Source: Deferribacteraceae bacterium (GTDB lineage: Bacteria > Chrysiogenota > Deferribacteres > Deferribacterales > JAISNW01). Taken from it: a stretch of DNA of 13,732 nt. The notes under the pieces were generated by a model. The model was not told the DNA's origin. It searched no databases and saw only the letters and a list, made by a program, of their open reading frames with translations. Positions 12,114-13,732 of the stretch are shown here, piece by piece; the stretch's first letter is position 1, and each line of letters begins with the position of its first letter. Location: contig JAISNW010000049.1 in the NCBI GenBank assembly GCA_031276055.1, positions 1 to 13,732 on the forward strand. The letters are read 5' to 3'. Made by a program: the position numbers and the translations under genes.

Positions 12114-13732
12114 ATGGTCTTAAACTGTTTAAGGGGGCTGATTGCACTTTTTCTTCTAACATCTACGGTTTATTCAGCGGATAATTTTGCCTCCTTGCGC
12201 TCTGAATATGAGACTCTCGCCGTTTCGCGCAGCTTTAGCCGCGTTGGCATGGTGACGCTTGCAGAGAAGTTTTACCGCCTCTATGCTGCAAGCCCTAAAG
12301 GTTCTAATTCAGACGCCGCCCTCCTCTTTGCGGGCAAAGCGTATAAGATCAGCTTTGAAAAATATAAAGATTCTAAAGATTCCCTCACCGCACTCTCCTA
12401 TTTTAGAACCGCTTACACCAACTATTCAACCCCTTCTGCGGCGGAAGCGTATCTGGAGGCGGCGGAGATATTTATTCAGTTGAAAGACCTTGCTTCTGCT
12501 CAATTCAGCCTCAATAGGCTTATAAATAAATTCCCTGATTCCACGCAGGCGCTTGCCGCTGCAGGTATGCTTGAGGATATAAACCGTATGGCAGGGCTAG
12601 AGGCGCCTGAAACCGACAATAACGCCAAAACACCCGCTAACCCGCAAGATACAGAAGAGCTTCTGCATATGCCGCCTGATATCTTTGGGGAGATTATCGC
12701 TGCAAACTTTGAGGGCGCCGCCTCTGCTAACGGCGGAGATGTTCTTATAAGCGATATACGTTATTTTTCCGCAGATGATTATACTAGGGTGGTTATCGAC
12801 CTTTCCACATCAGCGAAGATCGAAAAACATTGGCTCAAAGCAGATCCAAAGGCGAAACGTCCGCCGCGGTTATATATAGATATATATAACTCCACCGTCT
12901 CCGATAAGGTTGCTAAACGGATGGATATTGCGGACGGTTTGGTAAAAAGTATACGGTGGGCTTATAATAAGCCTAAGTTAACAAGGGTAGTGCTAGACAG
13001 CGAGGCTATAGAGGAGTTTACAGTTTTTCAGATGGAAAATCCATATAGAATCGTCATAGATGTTACAGGGCAGAGGCGAATTATTCCACCGCAGCCTCCT
13101 TCTACAACAAACAGCGGCGGAAAACCGCCAGCTGCAACGGGAGGACCTACCTTAGCAAACGCTTTCGGCTTAAAGGTGCGCACCATAGTTATTGACCCAG
13201 GCCACGGCGGCAAAGACCCTGGCTGCAACTATTCAGGGTTGAAAGAGAAAGATATAGTCTTAGATATTGCTAAAGAGCTTAGAACCCTCCTTCAGAAAGA
13301 TAAAGCCCTTAATGTTTATCTAACGCGGGAGAAAGATGTTTACCTTCCCTTAGAGGAGAGAACGGCTATAGCTAACAAATATAAGGCGGATCTATTCATC
13401 TCTATCCATATAAACGCTGCTCCGAACAAATCCGCCCGCGGCATAGAAACGTATGTTCTAAATGTAACAAACGATGCATCCGCACTAGAGGTGGCGGCTT
13501 TTGAAAATAAAGCCACCACAAAATCTATCTCTGATCTGCAAGGGATTCTTAAAGACCTTATGCTCAATTCAAAGTTGGAAGAATCGTTAAATTTAGCATA
13601 TGCAGTTCAAAAAAATCTCGCCGCCACCTTAAAACTGTCTAAAGCGCAGAATTTAGGGGTAAAACAGGCTCCTTTTTATGTGCTGGTAGGCGCGCAGATG
13701 CCGTCTATCTTAATAGAAGCGGGCTTTCTCTC
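12114..13732 (+). CDS. N-acetylmuramoyl-L-alanine amidase (AMIN plus Amidase_3), C-terminal end missing
   Basis: Exported zinc hydrolase of the AmiA/B/C type, cutting the bond between muramic acid and the stem peptide, mainly at division septa. The visible 539 codons give a signal peptide (about 1-22, cleavage after VYSA) and a helical, alanine-rich TPR-like region (about 25-155) containing AYLEAAEIFIQLKDLASA. A polar linker follows, then an AMIN-like beta region (about 205-320, ending FQMENPYRIVIDV), a Pro/Gly-rich linker (322-343) and the amidase domain from about 355. Zinc ligands are H364 (DPGHGGKDPG), E378 and H432 (SIHINA); the catalytic glutamate is E535, five codons before the edge. 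The segment LQGILKDLMLNSKLEESLNLA corresponds to the insertion that carries the autoinhibitory helix in E. coli AmiB/C. I chose ATG 12114; an in-frame TTG at 12093 is possible, and neither has a strong ribosome-binding site. The N-terminal repeat-like region is additional to E. coli AmiC. Confidence 0.9.
   Translation, partial: MVLNCLRGLIALFLLTSTVYSADNFASLRSEYETLAVSRSFSRVGMVTLAEKFYRLYAASPKGSNSDAALLFAGKAYKISFEKYKDSKDSLTALSYFRTAYTNYSTPSAAEAYLEAAEIFIQLKDLASAQFSLNRLINKFPDSTQALAAAGMLEDINRMAGLEAPETDNNAKTPANPQDTEELLHMPPDIFGEIIAANFEGAASANGGDVLISDIRYFSADDYTRVVIDLSTSAKIEKHWLKADPKAKRPPRLYIDIYNSTVSDKVAKRMDIADGLVKSIRWAYNKPKLTRVVLDSEAIEEFTVFQMENPYRIVIDVTGQRRIIPPQPPSTTNSGGKPPAATGGPTLANAFGLKVRTIVIDPGHGGKDPGCNYSGLKEKDIVLDIAKELRTLLQKDKALNVYLTREKDVYLPLEERTAIANKYKADLFISIHINAAPNKSARGIETYVLNVTNDASALEVAAFENKATTKSISDLQGILKDLMLNSKLEESLNLAYAVQKNLAATLKLSKAQNLGVKQAPFYVLVGAQMPSILIEAGFL

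Overview
The window looks like chromosomal DNA from a motile, Gram-negative (two-membrane) bacterium. The evidence is a flagellin with a consensus sigma-28 promoter, an apolipoprotein N-acyltransferase, a Tat translocase subunit, a periplasmic AMIN-domain amidase and a bacterial PglB/STT3-type N-oligosaccharyltransferase. PglB occurs mainly in Campylobacterota, Desulfobacterota-like lineages and Deferribacterota. The flagellin keeps the QRxRELAVQ segment that Campylobacterota flagellins have changed, which argues against that phylum. The phylum cannot be fixed from the sequence alone.

Layout. Positions 1-1167, minus strand: pdxA (pyridoxal phosphate synthesis), overlapped at its 3' end by the TTG start of ksgA (rsmA, 16S rRNA dimethyltransferase), which runs off the window. 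Positions 1168-1780: a 613-bp divergent intergenic region with overlapping promoters for pdxA (sigma-70 type) and the flagellin (sigma-28 type), followed by two near-identical 58-60 bp repeats. Each repeat ends in an intrinsic-terminator hairpin facing the flagellin gene. Positions 1781-4729: a giant 982-residue flagellin with standard ends and a very large variable middle, followed by a strong GC hairpin. Positions 4868-12030, plus strand: a tightly packed run of six genes (gaps or overlaps of -23 to +10 bp): a CobB-type sirtuin, PglB oligosaccharyltransferase, Lnt, TatA, an EcfT-like transporter subunit and an LTA-synthase/MdoB-type membrane phosphotransferase. The first gene has no Shine-Dalgarno sequence and may be translated from a leaderless mRNA. 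Positions 12114-13732: an exported AMIN plus Amidase_3 cell-wall amidase, cut by the window end just after its catalytic glutamate.

How the genes fit together: most of the right half concerns the cell envelope (protein N-glycosylation, lipoprotein acylation, Tat export, periplasmic phosphotransfer, septal peptidoglycan hydrolysis). The flagellin is itself an exported and possibly glycosylated protein.

The most unusual signal is the flagellin leader. A near-perfect sigma-28 promoter sits about 500 bp upstream of the start codon, and two conserved terminators in the sense orientation lie between them. This suggests a short sigma-28-dependent RNA, conditional termination of flagellin transcription, or a second promoter below the terminators. 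A near-consensus CsrA site on the flagellin Shine-Dalgarno, tandem direct repeats in the leader and a 12-nt complementarity between leader and 3' UTR point the same way.
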